Source: a virus
DNA: 31,250 nucleotides
Strand: one strand, 5' to 3'
IMG/VR virus record: IMGVR_UViG_3300037847_000505
Coordinates: 1 to 31,250 of that record
Shown here: positions 30,154 through 31,250 of the stretch, piece after piece
How positions within the stretch are numbered: position 1 is the first letter of the stretch
How the letters are laid out: each line of letters begins with the position of its first letter
Position numbers and translations under genes: made by a program
The notes under the pieces: model-generated
Seen by the model: only the letters and a program-made list of their open reading frames with translations
The model's database searches: none
Told to the model about the DNA's origin: nothing

Positions 30154-30443
30154 ATTACCATCCACCAAGCAGCTGCTGTTTCAACAAATATATCTGAAGC
30201 AGTATTAATTGCCCATCTTTGTTTTGTTCCATATGTTTCCTCTGTACCTTCAACATATACTTCGAATATTTCCCATGCAATACCTATGATTAATACCCAT
30301 AAGACTGCCCATAAATCTGATGCACCTAACCATTGTGCTACTTTTGCTATAAATAAACCAGCTGCTATATGATAAGATGTCCACCCATCTAATGCACCTG
30401 AACTAACTTGCCAACTATAAAATGTTGCTAAAGGATTTTTCAT
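30150..30443 (-). CDS. small polytopic membrane protein
   Basis: A 97-residue membrane protein with two to three hydrophobic helices (about residues 24-40, 44-62 and 83-97). The pattern SYHIAAGLF, then WAVLWVLIIGIAWEIFEVYV, then WAINTASDI resembles VanZ-like or DUF2238-type membrane proteins (helix with His, WE..E, and a D..D near the next helix). It could act in envelope modification or superinfection control, or be a holin. No experimental parallel is known to me. It starts adjacent to the preceding stop. Confidence 0.55.
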   Translation of the reverse strand: MKNPLATFYSWQVSSGALDGWTSYHIAAGLFIAKVAQWLGASDLWAVLWVLIIGIAWEIFEVYVEGTEETYGTKQRWAINTASDIFVETAAAWWMVI

Positions 30444-30662
30444 TTAATTAATACTTTCTGATTGTTTAATTCCTTGACCATTATTAAACCAACTTACTTG
30501 TTTGTTTTCATCTTGCATTAACATTTTAGTATATAGTAAATCTAAATGTTTTATAAGCATTGCTACTTCTGGCATATGAATGACTAATTCTTTTTTAGGA
30601 GAAGGTTGTTCTTGTTTTTTTTCAACACTATTTTGTTTGTTATATATTTCTGCTAATGTCAT
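30444..30662 (-). CDS. small hydrophilic late protein, unknown
   Basis: A 72-residue protein, MTLAEIYNKQNSVEKKQEQP onward, with a polar Gln/Lys-rich N-terminal part and a central hydrophobic helix (VAMLIKHLDLLYTKMLMQ, about residues 33-50). It was not recognised. It overlaps the upstream stop by four bases (ATGA). It may belong with the head-tail genes expected to its right. Confidence 0.55.
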   Translation of the reverse strand: MTLAEIYNKQNSVEKKQEQPSPKKELVIHMPEVAMLIKHLDLLYTKMLMQDENKQVSWFNNGQGIKQSESIN

Positions 30663-31096
30663 TTTTTTATATGCTTTGCACCAAAGTTTTCTACAATTCT
30701 AGATAGTAATTCTGCTTTAGTTTCACTATCACTATATGTAATACTACGAACATCATACCATGCTTTTATTTCTGCTTTAGTATTTGATTCATCAGGAAAC
30801 TCAGATTGTAACGTAGCAATACCACCTATTACTTGATGCTTACCTACTATTAATCTACCATGAGTATATCCACAATTATCTTCACATTGAGATACGTAGT
30901 ATTCTTCTATATTTTTAAAACTATCAGAACGTCTTACAATTGTTCCATCTACTTCAACAAAGTAATCATAACCAGCAGAAGGGTAAGTCAAGGTTTCGAC
31001 AGTTCCATCAGCATACGTTTTAGTACGTACAGCATTAGGAGTTGTGTTACGATGTAACCTAATTCGTTTACCTTGACTACACTTCCTTATAATCAT
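30659..31096 (-). CDS. hypothetical late protein
   Basis: A 145-residue protein with a basic N-terminal part (MIIRKCSQGKRIRLHRN), a strand-rich middle (GYDYFVEVDGTIVRRSDSF; YTHGRLIVGKHQVIGGIATL) and a helical end (SDSETKAELLSRIVENFGAKH). It was not recognised; the mix suggests a small structural or adaptor protein. It begins three bases after the upstream stop. Confidence 0.6.
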   Translation of the reverse strand: MIIRKCSQGKRIRLHRNTTPNAVRTKTYADGTVETLTYPSAGYDYFVEVDGTIVRRSDSFKNIEEYYVSQCEDNCGYTHGRLIVGKHQVIGGIATLQSEFPDESNTKAEIKAWYDVRSITYSDSETKAELLSRIVENFGAKHIKK

Positions 31097-31099
31097 AAC

Positions 31100-31250
31100 T
31101 TACGCTTTAGCTTCCTCTTCTTTATCTTCAGCAAGAGCCTCACGAAGTTTTTCTATGAACGCATCCTTACCAACACTTATCTGGTCTAAGTTAAACTGCA
31201 TTGAGTTCATCTTATTCTGTAAGTCATTAATGTGGTTAAGAAGTGCTTTT
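31100..31250 (-). CDS. C-terminal part of an unknown late protein (partial)
   Basis: An open frame running off the right edge encodes at least 49 residues (KALLNHINDLQNKMNSMQFN onward), ending AEDKEEEAKA. It is a charged, helical coiled coil with an acidic tail. Two internal Met codons lie in the window, so the true start is either outside it or at one of these. It is immediately upstream of the 145-residue gene. Its identity is unknown; a scaffolding-like or structural helper protein is one guess. Confidence 0.5.
   Translation of the reverse strand, partial: KALLNHINDLQNKMNSMQFNLDQISVGKDAFIEKLREALAEDKEEEAKA

Noticed and set aside
1-31250. tRNA genes, CRISPR arrays, insertion sequences, integrase or attachment sites
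   Set aside because: None was recognised on reading; no direct-repeat arrays, transposase motifs or tRNA-like cloverleafs stood out.

Overview
This window is part of the genome of a strictly lytic-looking, AT-rich tailed phage. The codon use, the set of tiny basic late proteins and the gene style resemble uncultivated marine phages such as those of SAR11 and other marine bacteria. The host cannot be read from the sequence. Shine-Dalgarno sites are present at many starts, which argues against a typical Bacteroidota host. No integrase, repressor, tRNA, CRISPR array or IS element was seen. Portal, capsid, terminase, DNA polymerase and a recognisable endolysin are not in the window and should lie outside it.

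Positions 1-6102 (+ strand) form a tightly packed early/replication block. It holds an SSB-like DUF669-type protein with an acidic tail, a gap with two candidate RNA structures (726-821 and 853-917), several small unknown genes, a DUF932-like protein, a D12-class adenine methyltransferase (GTG start), a DnaB-type helicase, a Cys-rich small protein and a RuvC-type Holliday junction resolvase. Most junctions are TAATG or ATGA overlaps, so the block is probably one operon with translational coupling. It ends against the opposing block at a hairpin (6124-6157).

Positions 6137-31250 (- strand, read right to left) form the late block. From upstream to downstream it has small unknown genes; a group of small membrane, lipoprotein and coiled-coil proteins that could include holin and spanin functions; a run of very short basic Cys-containing proteins, including a tandem paralogous pair; a large tail protein resembling podoviral hub/nozzle proteins; a 1205-residue fibre with a LamG-like domain and a glycine-rich tip; three helical internal-virion-protein candidates; a 2909-residue giant; and a 980-residue partner. 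This layout suggests a podovirus that ejects internal proteins with its DNA.

The main discovery candidate is the 2909-residue protein. Besides hydrophobic N-terminal segments typical of ejection proteins, it carries what looks like the core of a two-barrel RNA polymerase. It has a beta-prime/RDR-like pair of motifs (RRNPRTRPNDI, then GDYDADKV at residues 2018-2025) and an upstream region that can be matched to the lysine-bearing first barrel (about residues 1588-1663). This is the plan of YonO, cellular RNAi polymerases and the crAss-like virion RNA polymerase. If correct, the phage injects its own polymerase to transcribe the early block. A TTTAAAA slippery heptamer sits at the end of the giant gene, in the register needed to fuse it by a -1 shift to the 980-residue protein.
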